DNA from: a virus
IMG/VR virus record: IMGVR_UViG_3300032675_000001
Location: 1 to 64,000 of that record
DNA length: 64,000 bases
Reading direction: 5' to 3' (one strand)
Shown: positions 25,840 to 34,291 of the stretch, piece by piece
How positions within the stretch are numbered: position 1 is the first letter of the stretch
How the letters are laid out: every line of letters begins with the position of its first letter
Notes under the pieces: model-generated
What the model saw: only the letters and a program-made list of their open reading frames with translations
What the model was told of the DNA's origin: nothing
Databases searched by the model: none
Made by a program: the position numbers and the translations under genes

Positions 25840-26172
25840 TTATTTTTTCATTGCCGATTTTGCCATATTGGCGACTGTTTTTTGGTTATCGTCCTGAGGC
25901 GCTTCGGCTGGGGCAGGCTCATGACCCTTGAAAACTACCCTATCACCTTCAATGTTACTGATAAGGGATTTCAATGGATTTACCTTAATCATGTTGTATA
26001 GATCGTTTTTGTCAAGAATAACATCATACATTTGAAAGTATTCAAGAAGATCATCAACCGAAAAGTTATCAGGATCGCCCTCACCATTATCAATATCATG
26101 CTTCAACTGGTTAGTCAAAGCAATGATTTTTGATACCTGAGCACTATCCTGATTGAACTCAAAAAGAAACAT
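25840..26172 (-). CDS. small acidic/helical protein, unknown
   Basis: 110 residues. Helical N-terminal half (NQDSAQVSKIIALTNQLKH), a Pro/Ala linker near residue 85 and a Lys-rich tail. It starts 3 bp after the stop of the 26176-26934 gene and belongs to that late unit. Function unknown. Confidence 0.6.
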   Translation of the reverse strand: MFLFEFNQDSAQVSKIIALTNQLKHDIDNGEGDPDNFSVDDLLEYFQMYDVILDKNDLYNMIKVNPLKSLISNIEGDRVVFKGHEPAPAEAPQDDNQKTVANMAKSAMKK

Positions 26173-26175
26173 CCG

Positions 26176-26934
26176 TTATCTCTTTGGGCGACCTGCGCCA
26201 CCCATTCTTGGATTTGGTTCTCTTTCTTCTGGCTTCTTTGAAGGGATATTTGGGATTGGAGGAAGTTCAGTATCAGCGTCGGAATCCATGTCCATATCCA
26301 TGTCAGCACCAAGAGCATCTTCGTCACCGGCAAGATCGGCACCCATTTCAGCACCCATATCTCCGCCGAAACCACCCATATCACCTTGACCAGTGATGCT
26401 ATTCAATGCACTCTTGAGTGTTGCCTGAGTTTCTTGAAGTGAGGCATTGAGGGATGCAAGAGCCTCAGATACTTGTGAGTTAAACTGTTCGCTTTCGTTG
26501 GCACCGATTTCAGACTGAATTGAATCTGAAAGTGCTGGGAGTTCCTTAACGAGCATGTCGCTAACTTCTTCAACCATCTTCTGTACTGAGTCAACCATAT
26601 CCTGTGCAGCAAGAATGACCTGTGATTTTTCAACTTCTTCGTTTTCAACCACAATGCGTGGCTTAGGCATAGAGTTTAAATAATCAAGACGGCTTGTGAG
26701 CGCCTGTTCCATGAACACAAGCTTCATGTGAGTTGGATTTGAGTGATTTCTGTGGAAATCATGTGACTGTCTTGATTCTTTAATCAAGCCACGCACCTTG
26801 GAAAGCATAGTGCGCGTAGTTGACTTATCCATCTTTGATGTATTGAAGTTATGCGCAAAGTTTTCCTTCAAGGCTCTGCTTGCAACGTTCTTTTTATCTA
26901 GGTCATTAAGGTTCATAGTGGTTAACTCTTCCAT
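26176..26934 (-). CDS. helical virion/scaffold-like protein, unknown
   Basis: 252 residues; an alternative start lies 6 codons downstream (MNLNDLDKKN). Long helices cover residues 15-180 (SQVILAAQDMVDSVQKMV, SEALASLNASLQETQATL). A Gly/Met/Asp-rich acidic segment follows at 190-225 (MDMDMDSDAD), then a basic tail. This composition resembles scaffold or core proteins of phage heads, but no family is recognised. Confidence 0.6.
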   Translation of the reverse strand: MEELTTMNLNDLDKKNVASRALKENFAHNFNTSKMDKSTTRTMLSKVRGLIKESRQSHDFHRNHSNPTHMKLVFMEQALTSRLDYLNSMPKPRIVVENEEVEKSQVILAAQDMVDSVQKMVEEVSDMLVKELPALSDSIQSEIGANESEQFNSQVSEALASLNASLQETQATLKSALNSITGQGDMGGFGGDMGAEMGADLAGDEDALGADMDMDMDSDADTELPPIPNIPSKKPEEREPNPRMGGAGRPKR

Positions 26935-26943
26935 GTTGTTATC

Positions 26944-26951
26944 TATTTATC
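26944..26951 (-). promoter_or_regulatory. late promoter GATAAATA
   Basis: GATAAATA on minus, 9 nt before the ATG at 26934 and 27 nt before the alternative ATG. It overlaps the stop of the upstream gene. Confidence 0.6.
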
Positions 26952-27438
26952 ATAGATATCTAAAATTTTGGTGCTCCGATTTATGGAACTTCTGTTCCTG
27001 TATCCTCTTAGAAGTATTTATATGATAACTTATTTCTTCTAACATTAAGTTCTGTTTTAAGAGGTCTTCTTCTATCTTTACCACATAAAGAAATCGTGTG
27101 GACGGTGTAGTTGAGTTCTTGAGAAGCCTTGCGTGATTTTCTATATCCATTTTGATACTACTCAGCTTCAAGTCCAGCATTACCATTCGTCTTGCTTCCT
27201 TGAATCTTCCTGCATTATGTAGAGTGCACCAAGAAGCAGCGTGTATTAAAGATGAAAACTCGTATTCCTCCACATGCTTTGGTGTAAATGCTTTGAACCC
27301 TTTAGATAATGCTGGCATGATAGTATATTTCCCAAAAAGAGAATACTTTCCCTGCTTGTCACATGTTATCAGTATGTCCTTAATATCAGATTTAAGTCCA
27401 TGCTCAAATATCTCATCAAGTTTTGCTACGTTTTTCAT
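26950..27438 (-). CDS. phage protein, unknown
   Basis: 162 residues, mostly helical and basic at the C-terminus (EEISYHINTSKRIQEQKF). The start overlaps the preceding stop by ATGA, so it is translated with the 27435-27881 gene. The two may act together. No family recognised. Confidence 0.6.
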   Translation of the reverse strand: MKNVAKLDEIFEHGLKSDIKDILITCDKQGKYSLFGKYTIMPALSKGFKAFTPKHVEEYEFSSLIHAASWCTLHNAGRFKEARRMVMLDLKLSSIKMDIENHARLLKNSTTPSTRFLYVVKIEEDLLKQNLMLEEISYHINTSKRIQEQKFHKSEHQNFRYL

Positions 27439-27881
27439 ATCACCTCAAAGTAAACGTTTTTCAACTCGTCTGATACGTCAAGGAAAGAAGGCATTTTTTC
27501 TATTTGATCCTTGCATTGTATCATTGGAACACCTTCACAATCTCTATAAAGTGATCCCAATGGAGTGATTCCATTTTCAAATACACTGCTGTGATGAATC
27601 TCAAACTCAAATCTCCAACAGTAGCTTGGTTTATCTTCTGAGTATTCGTATAAAAACCCAAATCGTGCAAAATCATCTTCTTTTATTTCCAGTCTTATGG
27701 GAAGTTTAATGACTTCCGGCTGTGAACGTAAAGAGATAACTTGTAAAAGTGTATCAAAGTTACATTGCGTATTGCGACGATGAATCCATTCTTCAATGTC
27801 ATCAACATTGGGCTTTGAACGATTCATTACACCAGTTTGAGTAATATCAAAAAGTGTATAGGCGGCGATGCGATGTGACAT
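27435..27881 (-). CDS. phage protein, unknown
   Basis: 148 residues, mixed alpha/beta (SHRIAAYTLFDITQTGV, CWRFEFEIHHSSVFENG). A TCTAAATA motif ends 5 nt before the ATG, predicting a leaderless late mRNA. Coupled to the next gene by ATGA. No family recognised. Confidence 0.6.
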   Translation of the reverse strand: MSHRIAAYTLFDITQTGVMNRSKPNVDDIEEWIHRRNTQCNFDTLLQVISLRSQPEVIKLPIRLEIKEDDFARFGFLYEYSEDKPSYCWRFEFEIHHSSVFENGITPLGSLYRDCEGVPMIQCKDQIEKMPSFLDVSDELKNVYFEVI

Positions 27882-27886
27882 ATATG

Positions 27887-27894
27887 TATTTAGA
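27887..27894 (-). promoter_or_regulatory. late promoter variant TCTAAATA, leaderless geometry
   Basis: TCTAAATA on minus, then CATAT, then ATG at 27881. Same 5-nt spacing as at 4650, 5452, 16976 and 57571. Confidence 0.5.
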
Positions 27895-27897
27895 GCA

Positions 27898-27927
27898 ACA
27901 AAAAACCCGAGGAAAAATCCTCGGGTT
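27898..27927 (-). terminator. rho-independent terminator
   Basis: Stem AACCCGAGGA / TCCTCGGGTT (27904-27927) followed on minus by TTTTTTG. It ends the transcript of the 27954-28340 gene. Confidence 0.85.
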
Positions 27928-27953
27928 TCTTATTCTTGCGATAGGTTTTAAAC

Positions 27954-28340
27954 TTAGTTGTCTGAACCTGCAATGAAAGTTGCACCTGCAGTAACAGTTG
28001 CGCCTGCTGCCCAACCTGCATTAGTTACAAGTGAAGTTGCAAGAGCAGTGTTGTTTACGGCACCTACTGGGTATGAAGCGAAAGCAAAAGTTGCGTTAGC
28101 TGTGTTACCATACTGATAGATGTAGATAGTTGAAAGCTGCTGAATAGTCTGAACACCAGCAAGAATCTGAGTGCCAGTCAAAGCGCCATTTGCAGTTGCA
28201 GTGAAGAACTCAAGCTTTGGACCCTGTGGCTGAACTGCTACGTTTGGAGTTACAGCATTGATACCTGAGTTGGTATATGCTGGGGAGTCCAAGTGCATTA
28301 CTGGAAGAAAGTCACCATTGACCTTTGTAAACTGTGCCAT
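27954..28340 (-). CDS. small beta-rich virion protein
   Basis: 128 residues, Ala/Thr/Val/Asn-rich (TATANGALTGTQILAGVQT, YIYQYGNTANATFAFASY). The composition resembles head-decoration or fibre-associated proteins. A monocistronic unit: late promoter upstream, AAGGAAA ribosome binding site, and a strong terminator. Such isolated expression suits an abundant decoration protein; this is inference. Confidence 0.6.
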   Translation of the reverse strand: MAQFTKVNGDFLPVMHLDSPAYTNSGINAVTPNVAVQPQGPKLEFFTATANGALTGTQILAGVQTIQQLSTIYIYQYGNTANATFAFASYPVGAVNNTALATSLVTNAGWAAGATVTAGATFIAGSDN

Positions 28341-28382
28341 TTTATTTTTCCTTTAAATATGTGAGCATCATGCTCATACATT

Positions 28383-28390
28383 TATTTATC
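28383..28390 (-). promoter_or_regulatory. late promoter GATAAATA
   Basis: GATAAATA on minus. The leader to the ATG at 28340 carries a GAGCAT/ATGCTC inverted repeat and AAGGAAA. Confidence 0.65.
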
Positions 28391-28417
28391 TTTTTGCACA
28401 AAAAAGGGTGTTTTAGG

Positions 28418-29563
28418 TTATTTTCCAGCAAGATTTTGTCGTGAGAATCCAAGACGATCAACAAACTTGAGTCCTTGAGCCACAAATCCTTCTTGGGATG
28501 ATCTTCCGTCCGCCAAATGACCACGAACAGGGCTTGATTCTGCTGCTTTGTTAAGCTGATTTACCACGTCCATCTTGAGATTATATAGCGCGGCCCAAAT
28601 CTTGAATGCGCCAATGATACCTTGTTTATGTTGGTTCAGGTGTTGAGCAATCTTAGCTTTCATCGCTGGTGACATTTTTCTGGCTTCCACAAAATCCATG
28701 AAATCACGTGCAAGATTTGTAAGGCTACCAGACACAATCTTTTTGTTAACAAAAACAGTAAACAACTGATTGAATGTTTTGCGTGACTGGGGCGCGGTTG
28801 TCATCAGTTCACGAACAGCCTCACCATATTGTGCCAATGCGTTTTCAGCAGCTTTCTTTAAGGTATTGTTAATCTTTAACTTTGGAGTCATTGGCATTTT
28901 GCTCGGAACAATAGCAACATTTGAAGCATTTTGTAGATTGCCAATAGAACCATCCAATGATACCGCTTGATCAGTTGTTATAGCATCAGCAGGAATGAAC
29001 TGGTGAACGGCAATTGCTGCTTCTTTACCTGCAAGAAGCTTGCCAACTTCGCTATCAGCATCAACTTCGTATGCAATACCATTTGGGTTTGCTTTGAACT
29101 TGTATACTCCACCATGATCTTCTAGTGGGTGGGCAAACAGTAAATCTCCCCAATAATACCCATTTCCAGCACGATCATCTTTTTCAAGCCCTTGCCATAA
29201 GCGGGCGATCACTTCGTGCAAATCACTGCGATCTACCCCACGCTTTGCATCATATTGCGCAAAAGCTTGTGGACTGAATACTTCGCGACCGGTGCCGTCT
29301 TTTTTATTGAACATGTGCTTATCCATGATAGAAAACTTCCCATCAGGTCCGCGTCCAAAAATCAAAGCTGGATATCCATCCCATTTGATGGTGATTGATT
29401 GTGGATTTTCTACCGTAGCAGAAATCGCATCAATAGCCCGTCTTGCACCCTGTTCATCCCCGATGAATACCAAATCCTCTGGATGCTCAAGGTGTCCTTT
29501 ACCTTCAGCAATCACAGTATTGATTGTTTCCATCTTAGTGATTAGGTCACGAATATCGGTCAT
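28418..29563 (-). CDS. phage protein with ligase-like KxDG motif
   Basis: 381 residues. Residues 57-78 read SITIKWDGYPALIFGRGPDG: KWDG fits motif I (K-x-D-G) of nucleotidyltransferases such as DNA/RNA ligases. GYYWGDLLF and NGIAYEVD downstream could be the equivalents of later motifs, but the usual distal lysines are not obvious. The C-terminal 130 residues are helical. ATGA-coupled to the 29560 gene. It may be a divergent ligase-like enzyme or an inactive derivative packaged in virions. Confidence 0.55.
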   Translation of the reverse strand: MTDIRDLITKMETINTVIAEGKGHLEHPEDLVFIGDEQGARRAIDAISATVENPQSITIKWDGYPALIFGRGPDGKFSIMDKHMFNKKDGTGREVFSPQAFAQYDAKRGVDRSDLHEVIARLWQGLEKDDRAGNGYYWGDLLFAHPLEDHGGVYKFKANPNGIAYEVDADSEVGKLLAGKEAAIAVHQFIPADAITTDQAVSLDGSIGNLQNASNVAIVPSKMPMTPKLKINNTLKKAAENALAQYGEAVRELMTTAPQSRKTFNQLFTVFVNKKIVSGSLTNLARDFMDFVEARKMSPAMKAKIAQHLNQHKQGIIGAFKIWAALYNLKMDVVNQLNKAAESSPVRGHLADGRSSQEGFVAQGLKFVDRLGFSRQNLAGK

Positions 29564-30813
29564 TTTTTACCTTGAGCTTGAGCTTGAGCCATATATTTTG
29601 CGAATAACTCTGGATTGTTCTTTTTTATTGCATCAAGTTGAGCAAATGTTTCTTTATCCGCAGATGCGTTTGGTGTGGATTGATATCCACCGGCACCAAA
29701 GTTATTGATACCAGATAAGCCTGTCTGGCTTGATCCGCCACTTTGCTTTGAAGATTTAGAAGTTGCTGGACCAGAAATAGCATATGCTGCCTTGGCAAGC
29801 TGCTTTATAGCCGCTTTACCTTTGTCTCTTCCCCAAGAATATTCTATGTTTTGGAGCAATGGAATGACTCTCTGTTTATATTTTTCCCAGTTAGTACCTT
29901 GCATATAACCCTCAAACCAGTCAAGCATATATTGTCCTATAGACATCATTTCTGCTCCATCTTCTTCTCCGGCTTCCATGATGCTTTCAAAGATTGCATT
30001 AAGACGGCGATATTCACTTTCTGATAGCCCTGCTGCCTTCATTGCAAGCTTGTCTGCTGCTGTTCTTTGAAAGCCTGGCTTTGCCGCTGCTGCTTTTCCT
30101 GCTGCCTGAACATTCTGTGCGTTAGCAATGCCCTGTCTATGTTGCTGTGCTGCTGCTACAGTCTGTTGTGCAGATGTTGGTGCTGCCTGTTTTGGAGCCT
30201 GTGCCGGGGCCGCTGGTTGTGCTGCTGGTTGTGCTGCTGGTTGTGCTGCTGGTTGTGCTGCTGGTTGTGCTGCTGGTTTTGCTTGATATCCCAATCCACC
30301 AGAAGTGATTCCCCCAGTTGCAGGGGCTGCTGTAGCTGGCTTAACCGTAGTAGTAACATTGTTAGACTTAAGGGCAGGTGCAGTTAATGGATTAGCCTGC
30401 GGCGCTGGTGGTGTCGCTTTTCTGACATTTGCTGATGTCGGGCTTCCATAGAAGTTTGCTGGCTTCTCATCAGTCGGCTCTGCTTGTGTGGGATTTTCTT
30501 CTGGTTCACCCGATGATGAATTTCCTTCTCCGCCACCTTGTGGCTGCTTGGAATGTGGCGTACCTATTTCAGCATGATAGTCCGGATTAACTATACCACT
30601 TTTCACCGCATTTCTTAAAGAGTTGGATGCATCGTTAATAAAGTCTTTGAAAAACAAATCTTGGGTAAGCTGTTCTTTAGTGCCTTTCCCAGTAAGTGCC
30701 CCTTTAATAGCTGACACTGCATGATCACCAACAAGTGCTCTTGCTGCACCGCCAATAGCATCACCTAGACCTTCGTCTAGTTGTTCTGTTTTCTTGAACT
30801 CATTGATCTTCAT
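29560..30813 (-). CDS. virion-type protein with PAAQ tandem repeats
   Basis: 417 residues. The start MKINEFKKTEQLDEGLG contains LDE|G, a possible gp21-type cleavage site. Residues 85-250 are Pro/Ala/Gln-rich, including five PAAQ units. A folded domain at residues 270-350 (YMLDWFEGYMQGTNWEKYKQ) and a Ser/Gly-rich tail follow. Probably head-internal or structural. Confidence 0.55.
   Translation of the reverse strand: MKINEFKKTEQLDEGLGDAIGGAARALVGDHAVSAIKGALTGKGTKEQLTQDLFFKDFINDASNSLRNAVKSGIVNPDYHAEIGTPHSKQPQGGGEGNSSSGEPEENPTQAEPTDEKPANFYGSPTSANVRKATPPAPQANPLTAPALKSNNVTTTVKPATAAPATGGITSGGLGYQAKPAAQPAAQPAAQPAAQPAAQPAAPAQAPKQAAPTSAQQTVAAAQQHRQGIANAQNVQAAGKAAAAKPGFQRTAADKLAMKAAGLSESEYRRLNAIFESIMEAGEEDGAEMMSIGQYMLDWFEGYMQGTNWEKYKQRVIPLLQNIEYSWGRDKGKAAIKQLAKAAYAISGPATSKSSKQSGGSSQTGLSGINNFGAGGYQSTPNASADKETFAQLDAIKKNNPELFAKYMAQAQAQGKK
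30212..30283. repeat. 12-bp tandem repeat encoding PAAQ
   Basis: Five perfect copies and one imperfect copy of a 12-bp unit (GCTGGTTGTGCT on plus) lie inside the 29560-30813 gene. In-frame, so copy number can vary without frameshift. Confidence 0.9.
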
Positions 30814-31048
30814 TTTTCTTCCTTATAGACTTTGAGAATCTTGATTGGTCCCTACCCTTGATTGCACTAAGCAGCTTTTTTTCAAGTAACTCTGCCTTTT
30901 CAGGAGAATAGTTTTTCTGCATCAACTCAATGAGATTTATTGCACTAGTTATGATGTTAGAAGCACGTGACTCAATGATATTGTTAATATCACGAGAATC
31001 GCCATACGATTGTAGTTCTTCCAATAGGCTTTTAGTTTTCTTTTGCAT
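30800..31048 (-). CDS. small helical protein, unknown
   Basis: 82 residues, charged and helical (LIELMQKNYSPEKAELLEKK), basic C-terminus. An ACTAAATA motif lies about 23 nt upstream. Overlaps the next gene by 14 bp. Function unknown. Confidence 0.55.
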   Translation of the reverse strand: MQKKTKSLLEELQSYGDSRDINNIIESRASNIITSAINLIELMQKNYSPEKAELLEKKLLSAIKGRDQSRFSKSIRKKNEDQ

Positions 31049-31091
31049 TAGTGTAGGGGTCCTATAAGAGTATTTAGTCTAAAGGTATATT

Positions 31092-32498
31092 TTATTTCTT
31101 AAGTGAGTTAAGCATTGCTTTGAGTTTCGCACCCTGTGTGTCGCCATGGACACGTTTTGACGGGTCTTCTAAAGTCTCTTGGACCAAATCATTAGTGGAA
31201 AACACTTTACTGGATTGTTTTATCTGACTCATAATCTGATTTGCACTTTGCTGTGGTTTATCACCAGAATCTGGGTCTTCGTCTGTAATACGCATCGTTT
31301 CAATGTTGTATTCTAAGTCAATCTTCTGACCAACACCAGTAGAACTACGAGATTTCATGCATTGAATCTGATACTTACCACGTTCACGCATACTTCTACT
31401 CGTGAAGATACCAAACACATAGTCGGCAGTATTGATCTTTGAAATACCACCTGCGATGTGACTATGATCAAACTCAATCTCTTCAACTGCACTACGATTT
31501 AACTGTGATGCAGTTACCATCAGAATACCCAACTCTTTCGCGAGATTGCGTAGTTCTTCCGATACATACTTGTCTTTGATAAACTGGTCATTGGGATTAA
31601 CCTTTACCGACACTGGCATAACCAAGTCAAGATAGTCAATCATCACAAAGTCAACTTTAATGCCTGTCTGAATCTGAACTTCTTTCAGGTATGCGCGGAT
31701 ATCATTGACATTGCTCTGTGCTGGTAGACCCTTGACGCGATACTGACCAGACTTCTTTGCCACCATCTTAACCTTGAGTTCCGCAGTATCCATGTCTCTG
31801 CGAATCTCTTTGGTGCTCATGCTTGTGAGCATTGCGTCGGTGCGAAGTGAAGTGAGTTCTTCTGAAAGTTCAAGGGTGATATACACGCCACTCAATCCAG
31901 CCTGTAGCCAGTTAAGTGCAATGTTCATCATAACGAGTGACTTACCCGAACCGGAACCACCCGCAAAGATATTCAACTCACCACGAGACATACCACCATA
32001 CATAACGCGGTCAAGCTGCGGCCAGCCCGTACTTACCTGACCACCAGCATTGAAGTATTTGTTGAGACGTTCTTTCGGATCGGCAAAGTAGTCTGTTCCC
32101 ATATCTCTCTGTAGAGAGATTTGAACAGCATCTTTCACCAACTTTTCTACTGGATTAAAGTCTCCCTTCTCCAATAAATCTGCCGCTTTAAGGATTGCGC
32201 GTTCAAGTTCTTTGCGTTTGGTGAATGATTCAAACTCTTCCAGAAACCAATCATAATGGCCGGAATCAAGACCTTCAATAGTTTCAATCTCAACTCCAGT
32301 TGTAGCTTTGATCTGAATAGGATCAGGCATAACACTATACTTGTTAGTGTGTTCCGCCAAAAAAGTAGCAACTGGCCTTAACGTGCGATCAAAGTTTTCT
32401 GCGTTCATGATGTTCATAACACGGGTATAAAGTTCCGCATTGGTGACCATCATTCTAAGAAACAAGGTTTGTATTTCTAAGTTATGCTCTGTTATCAA
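31092..32498 (-). CDS. 41: replicative DNA helicase gp41 (DnaB-like)
   Basis: 468 residues from a TTG start at 32498 (T4 gp41 is 475). A longer frame reaches 32597, but the promoter at 32525-32553 would begin transcription inside it, so TTG is favoured. Walker A AGGSGSGKS (residues 179-187), Walker B VDFVMIDYLDLV and a DnaB-type GISKINTADYVFGI segment. It unwinds the replication fork as a hexamer with primase gp61, encoded about 0.8 kb upstream. A homing endonuclease gene sits between the two. Confidence 0.92.
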   Translation of the reverse strand: MITEHNLEIQTLFLRMMVTNAELYTRVMNIMNAENFDRTLRPVATFLAEHTNKYSVMPDPIQIKATTGVEIETIEGLDSGHYDWFLEEFESFTKRKELERAILKAADLLEKGDFNPVEKLVKDAVQISLQRDMGTDYFADPKERLNKYFNAGGQVSTGWPQLDRVMYGGMSRGELNIFAGGSGSGKSLVMMNIALNWLQAGLSGVYITLELSEELTSLRTDAMLTSMSTKEIRRDMDTAELKVKMVAKKSGQYRVKGLPAQSNVNDIRAYLKEVQIQTGIKVDFVMIDYLDLVMPVSVKVNPNDQFIKDKYVSEELRNLAKELGILMVTASQLNRSAVEEIEFDHSHIAGGISKINTADYVFGIFTSRSMRERGKYQIQCMKSRSSTGVGQKIDLEYNIETMRITDEDPDSGDKPQQSANQIMSQIKQSSKVFSTNDLVQETLEDPSKRVHGDTQGAKLKAMLNSLKK

Positions 32499-32524
32499 GT
32501 TTTCTTCTCGCCATCTGAATCTTA

Positions 32525-32553
32525 ATCTTACACTATGTTTGTAGTAAATGCAA
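32525..32553 (-). promoter_or_regulatory. early promoter TTGCAT-17-TAAGAT for gp41
   Basis: TTGCAT (32548-32553), 17 bp, TAAGAT (32525-32530). Transcription would begin near 32518, about 20 nt before the TTG start. Confidence 0.55.
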
Positions 32554-32562
32554 TAGTATTGG

Positions 32563-32605
32563 GATAAATAAAAGCGTAGTTCACGGTGGTGGAACACCTA
32601 ACTAC
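32563..32605 (+). promoter_or_regulatory. endonuclease leader: late promoter plus 30-nt hairpin
   Basis: GATAAATA (32563-32570), 5 nt, then a hairpin 32576-32605: GTAGTT/AACTAC outer stem, CAC bulge, GGTG/CACC inner stem. It is followed by CTCTAATG and AAGGAAACATCAGCA-ATG. This is one of five related leaders; GGTG/CACC here replaces GGAA/TTCC elsewhere, a compensatory change. Confidence 0.8.
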
Positions 32606-32633
32606 TCTAATGTCATAGAAGGAAACATCAGCA

Positions 32634-33284
32634 ATGACTATTTATTCACCTACTGGTCACCGAAAGATATATGAACATCATTTCGGTTCCATCCCCAAAG
32701 ATACAACCGGGCGCTCGTATGAGATACATCACATAGATGGTGATCATTCAAATAATGACCCAACTAACCTAAAATGTGTTACCATTCAAGAACATTATGA
32801 TATCCATTATTCGCAAGGTGATTGGGCCGCATGTCTGTTGATTGCGAACCGAATGAAAGTAACAACGAAGGAAAAATCCGAGTTGAGCACTCAGGCAAAT
32901 ACTAAACGAGTAGCAGACGGTTCACATAACTTCTTAGGAAAAAATAACCCATCACACGATAGAGTAGCAAAAGGTATACATAACTTTCAAGGTGAATCTA
33001 ATCCTGCCAAGCAAAAAGTTAAATCCGGCACATATCACATGCAAGAAAAAAATAATCCATCGAAACTTCGCGTAGATGATGGTACACACAACTTCTTAGG
33101 TGAAAGCAACCCATCACATAAAAGAGTGGCAAACGGCACGCACAACTGGCAACAACCAGTTAATGAAAATCATCCAACTCAGTTTAAATGGAAGTGTCCA
33201 CATTGTGATAAAGAGGGCAAAGGCAAAAGTATGTTTAAACGGTGGCATGGTAACAAATGCGGTTCACTGCTCCAAATGTCGTAA
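32634..33284 (+). CDS. HNH homing endonuclease with tandem repeats and zinc finger
   Basis: 216 residues. The HNH domain spans residues 1-70 (RKIYEHHFG, EIHHIDGDHSNNDPTNLK, QEHYDIHYSQGDW). Five repeats of about 17 residues follow (VADGSHNF, VAKGIHNFQGESNP, VDDGTHNFLGESNPSHKR), NUMOD3-like and probably DNA-contacting. The tail is a zinc finger CPHCDKEGKGKSMFKRWHGNKC. It is antisense between gp41 and gp61 and overlaps the primase 3' end by 21 bp. Paralogs at 47842 and 61663. Confidence 0.88.
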   Translation: MTIYSPTGHRKIYEHHFGSIPKDTTGRSYEIHHIDGDHSNNDPTNLKCVTIQEHYDIHYSQGDWAACLLIANRMKVTTKEKSELSTQANTKRVADGSHNFLGKNNPSHDRVAKGIHNFQGESNPAKQKVKSGTYHMQEKNNPSKLRVDDGTHNFLGESNPSHKRVANGTHNWQQPVNENHPTQFKWKCPHCDKEGKGKSMFKRWHGNKCGSLLQMS

Positions 33285-34244
33285 TATTCGTTTTTTAGCG
33301 AGTTCTATTTTAATCTTACTGGTAGTTGCGTTTTGTAAGATTGACAAAAGCGTCGGTAGCTTACCATAGGTGCGACTCGCATCATTTACGTCTTTAACAT
33401 CAGTGTCCCAGTTTGGAATACTGACCTGAAAACCCAACTCAAGTGCTTGGTCACAGATAGTCAGTCCCGTTTTATCCTGATCGGGGACTACGATGATAGT
33501 TCTGTTTAGATTTCGCAGAATATCAATCTGTGTTTCATGTATGGTGTTAGAAGTTAATGCACACCCACCAATACTTAAAGCATCAAATATACCTTCTACT
33601 ACAATACAGCAATGTGAATCTGGCTTTTGGAGGTCATATCCAAACAAATATCCCACCTGCTGATCTTTGATATATTTCGGGGTGCGATCATCAAGATAAC
33701 GGCTTACATGACCAACAATCTTGTTTTTAAAAGTATATGGAATGATGATGCGATTGGAATTGCGACCCTCATCATTTGGCGTAACCATATATGGATAATC
33801 TTTGTAGTTCATCCCACGCTTTGTTAGATAATCAATGAACACTTGATGGGCAGGATTGTTTTCGTCAATCAGTTCTGCATTAGGAAGCAAAACTTCCTTA
33901 AACTTGATTGCCTTTTTCTTCTTGACAACTTTAGCAAGATCAAGTAAGTCTCGGTGTTTTAAACTTTCCAAGTTCCATTTAGTGACTTGAGAATCGTCAA
34001 TACCCAACCAACGCATCATTAGCTTGGTATTACCACTGAGTTGCTTCCCTAACGTGAAACCACATTTAAATCCACAGTTGAAGCAATGATATGACCAGTT
34101 AACACCTTCACTGAGTTTGACTCCACCTCTCATACGTTTGTCGGGCTTATGGCCACGATGATGGCAACAGAACGCATTAACGCTTATCCAGCCACTAACC
34201 GTGTGTTTTTTCTTTCCCGGTATTAGAGATAGGACATCAAACAT
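33264..34244 (-). CDS. 61: DNA primase gp61
   Basis: 326 residues from ATG 34244 (T4 gp61 is 342). An in-frame GTG at 34250 lies between the -10 box and this ATG, so ATG is preferred. N-terminal zinc-binding region (NAFCCHHRGHKP then CFNCGFKCGF), Toprim-type core (CCIVVEGIFDALSIGG and VVPDQDKTG). It makes RNA primers for the lagging strand with gp41. The early promoter predicts a leaderless mRNA. Confidence 0.9.
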   Translation of the reverse strand: MFDVLSLIPGKKKHTVSGWISVNAFCCHHRGHKPDKRMRGGVKLSEGVNWSYHCFNCGFKCGFTLGKQLSGNTKLMMRWLGIDDSQVTKWNLESLKHRDLLDLAKVVKKKKAIKFKEVLLPNAELIDENNPAHQVFIDYLTKRGMNYKDYPYMVTPNDEGRNSNRIIIPYTFKNKIVGHVSRYLDDRTPKYIKDQQVGYLFGYDLQKPDSHCCIVVEGIFDALSIGGCALTSNTIHETQIDILRNLNRTIIVVPDQDKTGLTICDQALELGFQVSIPNWDTDVKDVNDASRTYGKLPTLLSILQNATTSKIKIELAKKRILRHLEQ

Positions 34245-34250
34245 AAACAC

Positions 34251-34278
34251 ATTGTAACATACTTGACGTAAAAATCAA
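34251..34278 (-). promoter_or_regulatory. early promoter TTGATT-16-TACAAT, leaderless geometry
   Basis: TTGATT (34273-34278), 16 bp, TACAAT (34251-34256), then 6 nt to ATG 34244. Confidence 0.65.
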
Positions 34279-34291
34279 GTGTTATGGTAAC

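Noticed and set aside
30212-30283. CRISPR-like or regulatory tandem repeat
   Set aside because: The 12-bp units are contiguous, in frame and encode PAAQ inside a coding region; there are no spacers.
32563-32605. HEARO/omega-type RNA or group I intron as explanation of the endonuclease leaders
   Set aside because: The element is only a 30-nt hairpin directly before an intact start codon, no host gene is interrupted, and the downstream nucleases are not IscB-like.
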